Positions 1 to 6,663 of a stretch of 9,233 nt of DNA are shown here, piece after piece. Under the pieces are notes generated by a model, which was not told where the DNA came from, made no database searches, and worked only from the letters and a program-made list of their open reading frames with translations. Position 1 is the stretch's first letter; every line of letters starts with the position of its first letter. The position numbers and the translations under genes were made by a program. This stretch comes from an uncultured Prevotellaceae bacterium (GTDB lineage: Bacteria > Bacteroidota > Bacteroidia > Bacteroidales > Muribaculaceae), in NCBI GenBank assembly GCA_900541935.1, contig UQLZ01000070.1:1-9233 (forward strand), written 5' to 3'.

Positions 1-547
1 TCTTTATCTTTTAATCCATCGCGTGTCATTTTTACTTCTATTGAAATTTCTTCATTTTTCAACAAAAAGTCCATACGATTGTTACCGCCTGCATATGAAG
101 GCGTCCATTCTTCTGGTCGGACGTCCTCAAAATGTAATCGTAAAATAGCGTTTAATAAATCTTGAACATCGTATTCATCTTTAATCTCTAACGTAGGGCG
201 TCCTGCATGCCTACGCTTTAATTGTCTTGCACATATATGAAATTTCTCAAATATTTTACTTAGAACTTTATCATAGTCCACTTCTGCTATTTTAGGATTT
301 ATCTCATGAAAAGCTTTTAATATTGCAATAAGTTGTTCGCATTCATTTTCATCGCACATATTTCTCTTGACCCAAAAATCAAATCTTTCAGTCTGAGGAT
401 GGTTCGGATACAATGATTGCAAAAACATCAAAGACTTTGCTCCCCATTCTGCATACCTTTACTATCTGCGATATAATCTCCAAAAGAAGTCCTTCTCACA
501 CTCATTAGGAATGATTCACCTTCTGTTATTAATTCTTTCAAATCCAT
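1..547 (-). pseudogene. PD-(D/E)XK nuclease gene (DpnII/MboI-like), frameshifted and cut by the window edge
   Basis: Translating the minus strand from ATG at 547 gives MDLKELITEGESF and continues about 31 codons before meeting a TGA at 430-428. From about position 456 another frame takes over without loss of sense (YAEWGAKSLMFLQ) and stays open to base 1. A single lost base in the T-run at 458-460 explains both, since restoring it gives S-K-R-Y-A-E-W. The second part ends with a nuclease core: YAGGNNRMDFLL (the D) followed by ISIEVKMT (the E-x-K), the arrangement of the REase_DpnII-MboI type of PD-(D/E)XK domain. The C-terminus lies left of the window. An in-frame TAA upstream of ATG 547 fixes the start region. 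By family this would be a DNA endonuclease, possibly a restriction or defence enzyme. The family assignment is from memory of the motif. The frameshift could be a real mutation or a homopolymer sequencing error. Confidence 0.7.
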
Positions 548-675
548 ATATAATTCATATTGTTATCTACAATCTCATAAGTAATTCAAGATACTGATTT
601 ATTTTGATTTTACCCCCTCCAATTTATACGAAACACACAATTAGAATATAATTGGGATTTTTTCGTTTGACTCTG

Positions 676-697
676 GCTTATTAACTAGGAAATAAGC
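676..697. repeat. Small inverted repeat in the divergent intergenic region
   Basis: GCTTATT at 676-682 pairs with AATAAGC at 691-697 around an 8-nt spacer. It lies between the divergent nuclease pseudogene and the 255-aa membrane protein gene, upstream of the latter's candidate promoter. It could be an operator or chance; the rest of the 548-793 spacer shows nothing else definite. Confidence 0.25.
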
Positions 698-759
698 TAC
701 ATATCGAGGACAAATGCTACCACTTTCTTGATTTATAACATGGTATATATGAAATGACA

Positions 760-767
760 TATATTTG
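760..767 (+). promoter_or_regulatory. Candidate Bacteroides -7 box (TATATTTG)
   Basis: TATATTTG matches the Bacteroidetes sigma-ABfr -7 consensus TAnnTTTG exactly and ends 26 bases before the ATG at 794, a plausible distance for a short leader. No good TTTG -33 element is seen at 19-21 bp spacing, so this rests on the -7 box alone. Confidence 0.4.
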
Positions 768-793
768 CGCACAAACAATTAGCAAATATCACT

Positions 794-1561
794 ATGAATC
801 AGAAAAGTATAGAACATATAGCACTCTATTCCCTTGTATTGGTAAGTACTCTTGTTGTTGGCGTTTTAACTCGTCAGTTTGTTTTATCCAAAGGTGTTGA
901 CGATTTCAGTAGTATTGTCGCATTTTTTGCAACAGTAATTGTCTTGATGGCAATCTATGCCAGTTTACAGACAACTTTCAATCAGTTTCTACTACCACGC
1001 ATAGAAGCTTTTCTATTGCGTTTCTCTGCTTTTCAAACAATGAAAAATCATAATGACACCGTTTCTACTCCGGAAGCACCTGCAATCAAAGATTCAAACC
1101 AAGCTACGCCTGATGTCATTGAATCTGCTCCTAACGCTGAAGAAACAATCTCTATACCTTCAGAATATGAAGTCATGCGAACCAACGCTATATCAAAAAA
1201 GAATCGCGCTATTCAAACCAAATTGGAAAAGGTCATTAGCTATACGAAGCAAACGATGGTTGCCTATATGAGTGAAGAAGATCTCACCCGTCTATGCACA
1301 TACGTTGCAGAATATAGTACAGGCGATATCTTTTGTAAGGTATCGCCTGTAAAGGTTGATTCACAACTCAAAAGTATTGATATTATGCACTTTGGCTGGA
1401 ATATCGGCAAGTTTTTTGGTATAAAGCGTGTTCATACAGCCACCTTTATCAAGAAAGTCTTTGCACATACTCTCCGCGATTTGGAGATTTCAACTATTGA
1501 GCGAAAAATGTCACATACAGAATCAAAGTGCATGATTAAGTTGGATGAGACGATTGGGTAA
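794..1561 (+). CDS. Unrecognised 255-aa protein with two N-terminal membrane helices
   Basis: I do not recognise a named family. The first 60 residues hold two hydrophobic segments, about 9-28 (IALYSLVLVSTLVVGVLTR) and about 37-59, separated by a short polar turn, so the N-terminus is probably a membrane hairpin. Residues 85-125 form a P/E/D/N-rich linker without obvious structure. Residues 125-255 look like a soluble, mixed-charge domain, with a basic, aromatic stretch at about 198-220 (HFGWNIGKFFGIKRVH) and a helical end. This suggests a membrane-anchored cytoplasmic domain. The ATG at 794 is the first in frame and has a TAnnTTTG box at suitable distance. The gene ends 5 bp from the convergent HEPN gene. 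Its position suggests it belongs to the mobile element, but its role is unknown. Confidence 0.75.
   Translation: MNQKSIEHIALYSLVLVSTLVVGVLTRQFVLSKGVDDFSSIVAFFATVIVLMAIYASLQTTFNQFLLPRIEAFLLRFSAFQTMKNHNDTVSTPEAPAIKDSNQATPDVIESAPNAEETISIPSEYEVMRTNAISKKNRAIQTKLEKVISYTKQTMVAYMSEEDLTRLCTYVAEYSTGDIFCKVSPVKVDSQLKSIDIMHFGWNIGKFFGIKRVHTATFIKKVFAHTLRDLEISTIERKMSHTESKCMIKLDETIG
1318..1351. repeat. Perfect 11-bp inverted repeat inside the membrane-protein gene
   Basis: TACAGGCGATA at 1318-1328 is the exact reverse complement of TATCGCCTGTA at 1341-1351, with a 12-nt spacer. It lies within the coding region, around residues 176-186. It could fold in the mRNA or act as a protein-binding site; coding constraint may also have produced it. 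Confidence 0.5.
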
Positions 1562-1566
1562 CTATA

Positions 1567-3006
1567 CTATGATTTTTTATCAAATAAAGAGAATTTTGAT
1601 AAAAACTTATCTGATATATCAACAATATCTTGTTGATTGTTCTTGTAAGCTAGTTCCTTTATTTTCCTTATAGGATTTAACATTTCATCTTTTTTCTGTT
1701 TTTCGATTGAACTCATTGATGATATAAGTAAAACTAAGAATTGATTGATTTTTTTGCACAGTGTCACGAGACGAAGCATTTGCATTAACTCTTTCGGGTG
1801 ATTCATCTCGTTAGCACATCGCCACCTCTCACTGATGTTCAATTTTGCACCATCTCTATAATGAGTATATAAATTTCTTTTGGTCGAATTAAAACCTGCA
1901 GTTAAGGCTTTGAGTTCATCTTCTATTTCGATGGACAATGGTATATATTTGAATTCTGGAACAGATTTAATTTTATTCCATATACTTTTTACTTTGTATT
2001 TTTCATTATAGCCATACAAATGAGACAGAGCACTAGTTTCAATTCTATAAGTTCGCATAAAACTGATGGAGCGTTCTGCATTACTACTTGCTTTTAGATA
2101 GGTATCCATAGAACAAACTAAATCATAATGCATAAAACTAACCTCCCATCGCAATTCTTCCAATGTTCGTATTTCCGTGAGTCTACTGTAATCAAATTGT
2201 TTATCTTTTAGATATCCAATAGCATTTTCACAAATTGAAAAAATCTTTTTATGTGATTCTATATTAACCCAAGCATTTGCCATTTGTTCTGTGATTATAA
2301 TATCAAGTTCCCCCTTATTATGAAATGCCTCTGCCACTCTATCATTTAAAATATCTACAAGGGTAAGCTCTTCAACACTCTTTTTATAGGTACAATTCTT
2401 TTTATCAGGAGATAATTTCTCTGTAATTATTTGTAAAACAGGAGATATGTATTTAAGAATCTTATCATGTATTAATAATTGATTTCCAACTCTTTTTGCA
2501 TAGACATCTTCATCATTCAAAGTCGTCAACATTGTATACATTGTATTTGGGTTATCATAATGAGCAGTTACGTTTCTCAATCTAATATCACATTGTTCTC
2601 CAAGTAATTTTACCTGTTGTAATATATCCTCAAGATCTTTAGAATCTTGATGCGATTTATTAAGATAAGTAATTAGCTCAGATATTACTCCTCCTTTATC
2701 TCTACCAACTAAGTATACAGATAATTCATATTGCGACAAGTTAATCATTTGCATATGAAAACGCTTTGTATATACATTTTCTGTTGATAACATATTTTTT
2801 ATATCACTGCAAACTTCATATATGGCTGAAAGGCTACCGCTTAGTAATTCAAAAAGTAGTTGTAAATAATGCGTAATATGATGTTCAGAGAATTTTGATT
2901 TTATAAGTTCCGCATTTTGTAATAATTGTTCTGAATACGACATTGTCGATTTTGCATTATTTATCAAAACATCTATTGTCTCTCTACTTGCACTGTTTCT
3001 TGTCAT
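1567..3006 (-). CDS. Putative tandem-HEPN ribonuclease (two RNxxxH motifs), possible defence/toxin protein
   Basis: This 479-aa protein is not one I can name. Numbered from ATG 3006, it has two HEPN-type catalytic signatures: R144-N-V-T-A-H149 (context LRNVTAHYDNP) and R377-N-L-Y-T-H382 (context KRNLYTHYRDG). The two halves look related. Each has a helical segment with a basic pair (K81-R82 and E311-R312) and a Y/L-rich stretch ending in Y-L-V-G or L-Y-G-Y, 62-65 residues before the motif, and each motif is followed by more helix. HEPN domains with R-x4-6-H are usually metal-independent RNases in toxin-antitoxin, abortive-infection and CRISPR systems. No signal peptide or membrane helix is evident. 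GTG 3012 would add two residues (M-Y), but ATG 3006 is preferred. The gene is AT-rich, unlike the neighbouring mobilization core, and has no obvious antitoxin partner beside it. The motifs are seen; RNase activity and a defence role are inference. Confidence 0.75.
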   Translation of the reverse strand: MTRNSASRETIDVLINNAKSTMSYSEQLLQNAELIKSKFSEHHITHYLQLLFELLSGSLSAIYEVCSDIKNMLSTENVYTKRFHMQMINLSQYELSVYLVGRDKGGVISELITYLNKSHQDSKDLEDILQQVKLLGEQCDIRLRNVTAHYDNPNTMYTMLTTLNDEDVYAKRVGNQLLIHDKILKYISPVLQIITEKLSPDKKNCTYKKSVEELTLVDILNDRVAEAFHNKGELDIIITEQMANAWVNIESHKKIFSICENAIGYLKDKQFDYSRLTEIRTLEELRWEVSFMHYDLVCSMDTYLKASSNAERSISFMRTYRIETSALSHLYGYNEKYKVKSIWNKIKSVPEFKYIPLSIEIEDELKALTAGFNSTKRNLYTHYRDGAKLNISERWRCANEMNHPKELMQMLRLVTLCKKINQFLVLLISSMSSIEKQKKDEMLNPIRKIKELAYKNNQQDIVDISDKFLSKFSLFDKKS

Positions 3007-3012
3007 ATACAC

Positions 3013-3310
3013 TTATATTTTATACTTAACCCTTTGACAAAATTACCTAAAACTTATCAGACTTAGAGTTTTACAACTCATATTTTATTCATTGCACATT
3101 TCACATTTACGAAAAACTACACTTATTCTTATTAATAACCACCAACTACTATAATTAGCAAAACTCTAAATAGCAAAAATCTATCTAATTATCAAATAAT
3201 TATAATCTATAATCACCACCAAAAGTTATCTCACAGTTATATTCCGGTGATGTTTCCCACCATCAAAACACCAATTTCCTTTGCCAGCGAACAATTAAAA
3301 ACGAGTACGT
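3013..3310. other. AT-rich divergent intergenic region with a composition switch
   Basis: About 300 bp separate the divergent HEPN and HTH genes. Bases 3013-3240 are strongly AT-rich with no ORF, tRNA or clear hairpin. From about 3240 the composition rises toward that of the mobilization genes. The region holds a candidate promoter for the HEPN gene and one copy of a 12-nt direct repeat. I see no convincing TAnnTTTG box for the HTH operon. Confidence 0.6.
3038..3045 (-). promoter_or_regulatory. Candidate Bacteroides -7 box for the HEPN gene (TAATTTTG)
   Basis: Read on the minus strand, bases 3045-3038 are TAATTTTG, an exact TAnnTTTG match, 31 bases before the ATG at 3006. A TTG lies further upstream (3076-3074), but its spacing of about 28 bp is too long for a standard -33 element. 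Confidence 0.4.
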
Positions 3311-3368
3311 ATGGCAAACGAACAAATCACTTTTGATAAGCTGCCGCAGGCGGTAGGTTATCTCACAG
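3225..3368 (+). repeat. Pair of 12-nt direct repeats GTTATCTCACAG flanking the HTH gene start
   Basis: GTTATCTCACAG occurs at 3225-3236 in the spacer and again at 3357-3368 inside the HTH gene, 132 bp apart. Two copies around the start of a DNA-binding-protein gene could be binding sites for that protein, but two copies alone are weak evidence. Confidence 0.3.
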
Positions 3369-3679
3369 AACAGATGGAACAAATCCGGCAAATGGTGGCG
3401 GCACTGCAACCGCAGGCTTCTTCCGACAAGCATCGTCTTATTGAAATTGACGAAGCCTGTAAAATCACACGAAAGGCGAAGCCTACCATTTACACGCTTG
3501 CGCGTAAAGGACTGATTCCAGCTTACAAACGAGGTAAGAAACTCTACTTCTATGAAGATGAGCTGCTGCAATGGATTGAGTCCGGACGCAAGCAGATGCA
3601 GGCCATGTCACTTCAGGAACAGGCTGTGGAGATAGTACATGGAGCGAAACGCAAACCAAAGGGAGGTTATAACTTTTGA
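3311..3679 (+). CDS. Helix-turn-helix (MerR/excisionase-like) DNA-binding protein of the mobile element
   Basis: This is a 122-aa cytoplasmic protein. Residues 1-35 form a probable coiled helix (LTEQMEQIRQMVAALQ). Residues about 42-90 form a HTH_17/MerR-like winged helix: RLIEIDEACKITRKAKPTIY, then LARKGLIPAYKRGKKLYF as the wing, then EDELLQWIESG. The C-terminal tail is basic. Such proteins are the usual first gene of the DUF3987-primase-mob operon in Bacteroides mobilizable elements. They are thought to act as excisionase-like recombination directionality factors or as operon regulators; which applies here is not shown. The start ATG follows a purine-rich stretch. The stop overlaps the start of the next gene, so the two are probably translationally coupled. 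Confidence 0.88.
   Translation: MANEQITFDKLPQAVGYLTEQMEQIRQMVAALQPQASSDKHRLIEIDEACKITRKAKPTIYTLARKGLIPAYKRGKKLYFYEDELLQWIESGRKQMQAMSLQEQAVEIVHGAKRKPKGGYNF
3658..3667 (+). promoter_or_regulatory. Strong Shine-Dalgarno (AAAGGGAGGT) before the DUF3987 gene
   Basis: AAAGGGAGGT lies at the end of the HTH gene. Its GGAGG is 9 nt before a TTG at 3676, but 18 and 24 nt before the ATGs at 3685 and 3691. Standard spacing therefore favours the TTG start, which overlaps the HTH stop codon TGA (3677-3679). Such a full SD is uncommon in Bacteroidetes. Confidence 0.5.
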
Positions 3680-5058
3680 TCTGCATGGCTATGGCAACCT
3701 CCAAATTAACAGCAGAAGGTATTATCGGCGAGGCTGTACGCATCGGAGCCAAGATGTCCGGCGGTGAGTTCCCGATAGAAGTCTTTCCTATCAAGATTCA
3801 GCGTATCATCAGCAGTTTGCACGATTGTCAGGGCTATCCCGTGGATTATGTTGCTGCGGCTATCCTTGCGGCCATTGCCGTGGGGATTGGCAACTCCCAT
3901 CTAGTGCAGGTGAAACACAACTGGTTGGAAAGTCCCATTCTGTACATGGCATTGATTGGTCGCCCCGGAGCTAATAAGAGCCATCCGTTGAGTTTCGCTT
4001 TCCAGCCGTTTATTGAGCACGACTATTGTCAGAATCAGGAATATCAGAAACTGTATGCCGAGTATGAACGCACTATGTCCATGAGCAAAAAGGAACGCAT
4101 GGAAGCCGGTTTGGATGAGTTTCCGCAGGCTCCCGTGCGTAGACGCTTTCTTGTTTCAGATATCACTCCCGAAGGATTGAGCCTGATACATGCCCAAAAT
4201 CCCAGAGGACTCTGCCTTTGGTCGGACGAACTGTCTGCTTGGTTCAAGAATTTCAACCGCTATAATAACGGTTCGGAAGAACAGTTTTGGCTTTCGGCGT
4301 TCAATGCCAAACCCACGATTTCCGACCGCAAGAGTACGCAAAGTTCCATTTTTATCAGACGTCCCTATATCTCCGTTATCGGTACCATTCAAAAGAAGAT
4401 TCTGGGCGAACTGGTCAAGGGCGAGCGTTCGAGTAACGGTTTTATTGACCGTATTCTTTTCGTGATGCCTGAATCTGTTTTGAAAAGCAGATGGAACGAC
4501 CGGGAAACTCCTGAAGAGCTGGAAATCCAGTGGCGACAGATTATTGACAAGCTGATCGCACAAGATTGTCCGCATGACGAGAATAATGAGTTACAACCTC
4601 AATGCCTGCCATTCGATGACGATGCCAAGCAACGGCTTTACGGTTGGCAGCATGAAAATGCCCGCCAATGTGATATGGAAACCAATGATGCTTTGGTCGG
4701 TATTTACTGCAAACTGGAAATCTACATTATCCGGTTTTGTCTGATTATCCAACTTGCCCGATGGACTTGTGGAGAGTGCGACAAGCATACGATTGACCTT
4801 GAAAGTGTGAACCGTGCCATCCTGCTGGCCGAGTATTTTCGGACAACAGCCGTAAAAGTGCAGACTGCTGTCAGTCAGGAACAGTTGAGCGAATTGCACC
4901 GCAACATCTACCTAAACCTGCCTCAGAGGTTTACAACGGCAGAAGGTATCGGCATTGCTGAAAGCTACGGGATGAAAGAGCATGCTTTCAAGATGTTTCT
5001 AAAACGACACATCGGAACATTATTCAGAAAAGAGAATCATGGAGAATACAGTAAATAA
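3676..5058 (+). CDS. DUF3987 domain protein, P-loop helicase/primase-associated replication protein
   Basis: This is a 460-aa protein if started at TTG 3676; ATG starts at 3685 or 3691 would shorten it by 3 or 5 residues. It shows the DUF3987 layout. An alanine-rich helix (about 58-73) leads into a Walker A-like loop at 95-102 (GRPGANKS), where Asn replaces the usual Gly before Lys. A Walker B-like LWSDE sits at 181-185. A block at about 229-264 (PYISVIGTIQ, then NGFIDRILFVMP) ends with a likely arginine finger, and the C-terminus looks like a small winged-helix domain. DUF3987 proteins are found beside primases in phages, plasmids and mobilizable elements and are taken to be helicase-like ATPases. 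It overlaps the HTH gene and precedes the primase gene, consistent with processing the excised circular element. ATPase or helicase activity is inferred from the family. Confidence 0.87.
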   Translation: MICMAMATSKLTAEGIIGEAVRIGAKMSGGEFPIEVFPIKIQRIISSLHDCQGYPVDYVAAAILAAIAVGIGNSHLVQVKHNWLESPILYMALIGRPGANKSHPLSFAFQPFIEHDYCQNQEYQKLYAEYERTMSMSKKERMEAGLDEFPQAPVRRRFLVSDITPEGLSLIHAQNPRGLCLWSDELSAWFKNFNRYNNGSEEQFWLSAFNAKPTISDRKSTQSSIFIRRPYISVIGTIQKKILGELVKGERSSNGFIDRILFVMPESVLKSRWNDRETPEELEIQWRQIIDKLIAQDCPHDENNELQPQCLPFDDDAKQRLYGWQHENARQCDMETNDALVGIYCKLEIYIIRFCLIIQLARWTCGECDKHTIDLESVNRAILLAEYFRTTAVKVQTAVSQEQLSELHRNIYLNLPQRFTTAEGIGIAESYGMKEHAFKMFLKRHIGTLFRKENHGEYSK

Positions 5059-5061
5059 ACC

Positions 5062-5124
5062 TGTTACTATGCACATTTTCGCAACCGAGGGGTTTGTGAA
5101 GTTGCGAAAATGTGCATAGTAACA
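5062..5124. repeat. Perfect 24-bp inverted repeat (hairpin) between the DUF3987 and primase genes
   Basis: The left arm at 5062-5085 (begins TGTTACTATGCAC) is the exact reverse complement of the right arm at 5101-5124 (ends GTGCATAGTAACA), with a 15-nt spacer at 5086-5100. The hairpin fills most of the 83-bp gap between two genes of the same operon. No T-run follows it, so it does not look like an ordinary terminator. Possible roles are a single-strand initiation or origin site used by the adjacent primase, an RNA structure controlling primase expression, or a protein-binding palindrome. The structure is seen directly; the role is inferred. Confidence 0.9.
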
Positions 5125-5141
5125 TCCAAACAGAAAGAAAA

Positions 5142-6194
5142 ATGAACTACAGATTCACATTAGAACCATACAAAGGTGTCAGCACCCGGCATACATGCCC
5201 GAACTGCCACCGCAAAAGTTGTTTTGCCAAATACATCGATACGGAAAAGCAAATCAGCTTTCCCGATTATGTAGGGCGATGCAACCATGAACAGAAGTGC
5301 GGCTACAACTATACGCCCAAAATGTACTTTGACGAAAACCCAACGGCCAAGGAGCGATTGAGCGAAGAGTTTGTACCGGTGTCAAGGCCACGCATCAGTC
5401 TTCCTACTGAACCTTCATTCATTGAGCCGGAAATCATGAGGCAGTCCCTAAAGTTGTATCACACGAACAAACTGTTTCAGTTCCTGAGTTTTCATTTCGG
5501 ACAGGAGGTTACCGAAGAGTTGATGTTGCGCTACCATGTGGGAACCTCAAAGCATTGGCCGGGAGCTACTGTCTTCTGGCAAGTGGATATCTCCGGACGG
5601 GTACGCACCGGGAAAGTGATGCTCTACAATCCCGAAAACGGAAGACGGATTAAAGAGCCGCACAACTACATCACGTGGGTACATTCCCTATTGAAGAAAG
5701 AAAATTTCAACCTCCGGCAATGCCTGTTTGGTGAACATCTTTTGTCCTCCGACCAGCAGCGTCCGGTTGCCCTTGTGGAGAGTGAAAAAAGCGCTTTGAT
5801 ATCCAGTTTCTATCTGCCGCAATATCTATGGATTGCTTCGGGCGGAAAGAACGGAGCGTTCAATCGGGATGCCATGAGCGTATTGAGAAACCGACGTGTC
5901 CTGCTCTTCCCCGATCTGGGTGCGACCGACTATTGGAACAGTAAAATGGAGATGATCCGAAGCCTGGGAATAGAGGTTTCTCTCTTCGATTTTATGGAAA
6001 GAAATGCAACAAAAGAAGAACGTGATGCAGGTTATGACATCGCCGATTTTCTGCTGAGAGAAGAAACTAAGGAGGCTATTTTTAATCGTCTTATCACATT
6101 GAATCCAGCCCTAAAAACACTGGTCGAGACTTTCGATTTACAGCTTGTCAATGTGGAGAAAACACCTCTTTCAGCAATGGCTCAACGTTCCTAG
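5142..6194 (+). CDS. Primase-like protein with CHC2-like zinc finger and Toprim-like domain (DUF6371/PrmN1-like)
   Basis: This is a 350-aa protein from ATG 5142. A GTG at 5112 would add ten residues, but it lies inside the right arm of the hairpin and is unlikely. The N-terminus carries a zinc-binding motif: C19-P-N-C22, C27, then C47-N-H49 and C53-G-Y, resembling CHC2-type primase fingers. A central region (about 100-200) includes FWQVDISGRVRTGKVMLYN. A Toprim-like segment follows, with VESEKSA at 212-218 (E213) and LLFPDLGA at 254-261 (D258), though the second acidic residue of the usual DxD is Gly. Primases next to mobilization genes are known from NBU1 (prmN1), where the primase region takes part in excision and transfer. 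It probably primes DNA synthesis on the single-stranded transferred or excised element. The gene ends in TAG, 160 bp before mobC. Confidence 0.85.
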   Translation: MNYRFTLEPYKGVSTRHTCPNCHRKSCFAKYIDTEKQISFPDYVGRCNHEQKCGYNYTPKMYFDENPTAKERLSEEFVPVSRPRISLPTEPSFIEPEIMRQSLKLYHTNKLFQFLSFHFGQEVTEELMLRYHVGTSKHWPGATVFWQVDISGRVRTGKVMLYNPENGRRIKEPHNYITWVHSLLKKENFNLRQCLFGEHLLSSDQQRPVALVESEKSALISSFYLPQYLWIASGGKNGAFNRDAMSVLRNRRVLLFPDLGATDYWNSKMEMIRSLGIEVSLFDFMERNATKEERDAGYDIADFLLREETKEAIFNRLITLNPALKTLVETFDLQLVNVEKTPLSAMAQRS

Positions 6195-6354
6195 AAAGGA
6201 ATTTTCAAACGATGACTTTCTGATGTCTGATTCACTTCTTTTTCACTGGAGCAAGTTTATGCCGGTGTATTACATTTCCCGACCACTTGCTCACCTCAAA
6301 AGAAGGTGAGACAGCTCCCGATGGTCACAATTATTAATCTCAAAAGCAAATAGT
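6195..6354 (+). other. Candidate oriT region upstream of the mob genes
   Basis: This 160-bp noncoding gap directly precedes the relaxosome genes, where the transfer origins of Bacteroides mobilizable elements typically lie. It holds two overlapping inverted repeats. GAGCAAGT at 6249-6256 pairs with ACTTGCTC at 6285-6292 (28-nt spacer), and CTCACCT at 6290-6296 pairs with AGGTGAG at 6304-6310 (7-nt loop). The two share the bases 6290-6292, so the structures are mutually exclusive. I cannot name a nic site with confidence. Confidence 0.5.
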
Positions 6355-6663
6355 ATGGACAAGAAAAATACAGTTACAATCCGTCTTACAGACGAACAGT
6401 TCGGCTGGCTCAGAGCACTCAGCCGACGCAGTAAACGCAGTCAAAGCGAAGTAGTGCGTTCGCTCATCGAACATGGTACAGTACGCGAACGGATTACAAG
6501 AGAAAATATTGACATCATCCGTAAACTGATTGGCGAAAGCACGAACCTGAATCAGCTTGCCAAACGAGCCAACGTTTACGGTTTTTATCGTGTGGCTGAT
6601 GAGTGTCGGACCGTCGCCCAAGAGATTTCCCAACTCATAAAACAGCTCAAAGATGATAGGTAA
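6355..6663 (+). CDS. mobC: MobC-like relaxosome accessory protein (ribbon-helix-helix)
   Basis: This 102-aa cytoplasmic DNA-binding protein is a relaxosome component. The N-terminus (KNTVTIRLTDEQFGWLRAL followed by RSKRSQSEVVRSLI) matches a ribbon-helix-helix fold. The second half contains the MobC-family signature around residues 58-75, IRKLIGESTNLNQLAKRANV, and a helical tail. MobC-type proteins bind oriT and help the relaxase open DNA around nic. In Bacteroides elements the same position is often called mobA, so the symbol reflects the family rather than a local name. The gene follows the candidate oriT and overlaps the relaxase gene by 11 bases, which implies translational coupling. Confidence 0.88.
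   Translation: MDKKNTVTIRLTDEQFGWLRALSRRSKRSQSEVVRSLIEHGTVRERITRENIDIIRKLIGESTNLNQLAKRANVYGFYRVADECRTVAQEISQLIKQLKDDR

Noticed and set aside
1567..3006. A miniature Cas13-like effector, because of two RNxxxH motifs in one protein
   Set aside because: No CRISPR array or adaptation genes are seen in the window, the protein is much shorter than Cas13, and the motifs sit in two similar halves rather than the Cas13 layout. Tandem HEPN is the simpler reading.
4156..4575. Long antisense ORFs inside the DUF3987, relaxase and other core genes
   Set aside because: They overlap well-supported genes, lack recognisable protein features and are explained by the codon bias of the real genes.
5112..5141. 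GTG 5112 as the primase start
   Set aside because: It lies inside the right arm of the long hairpin, and the ATG at 5142 follows a purine-rich stretch and starts a normal-looking N-terminus.
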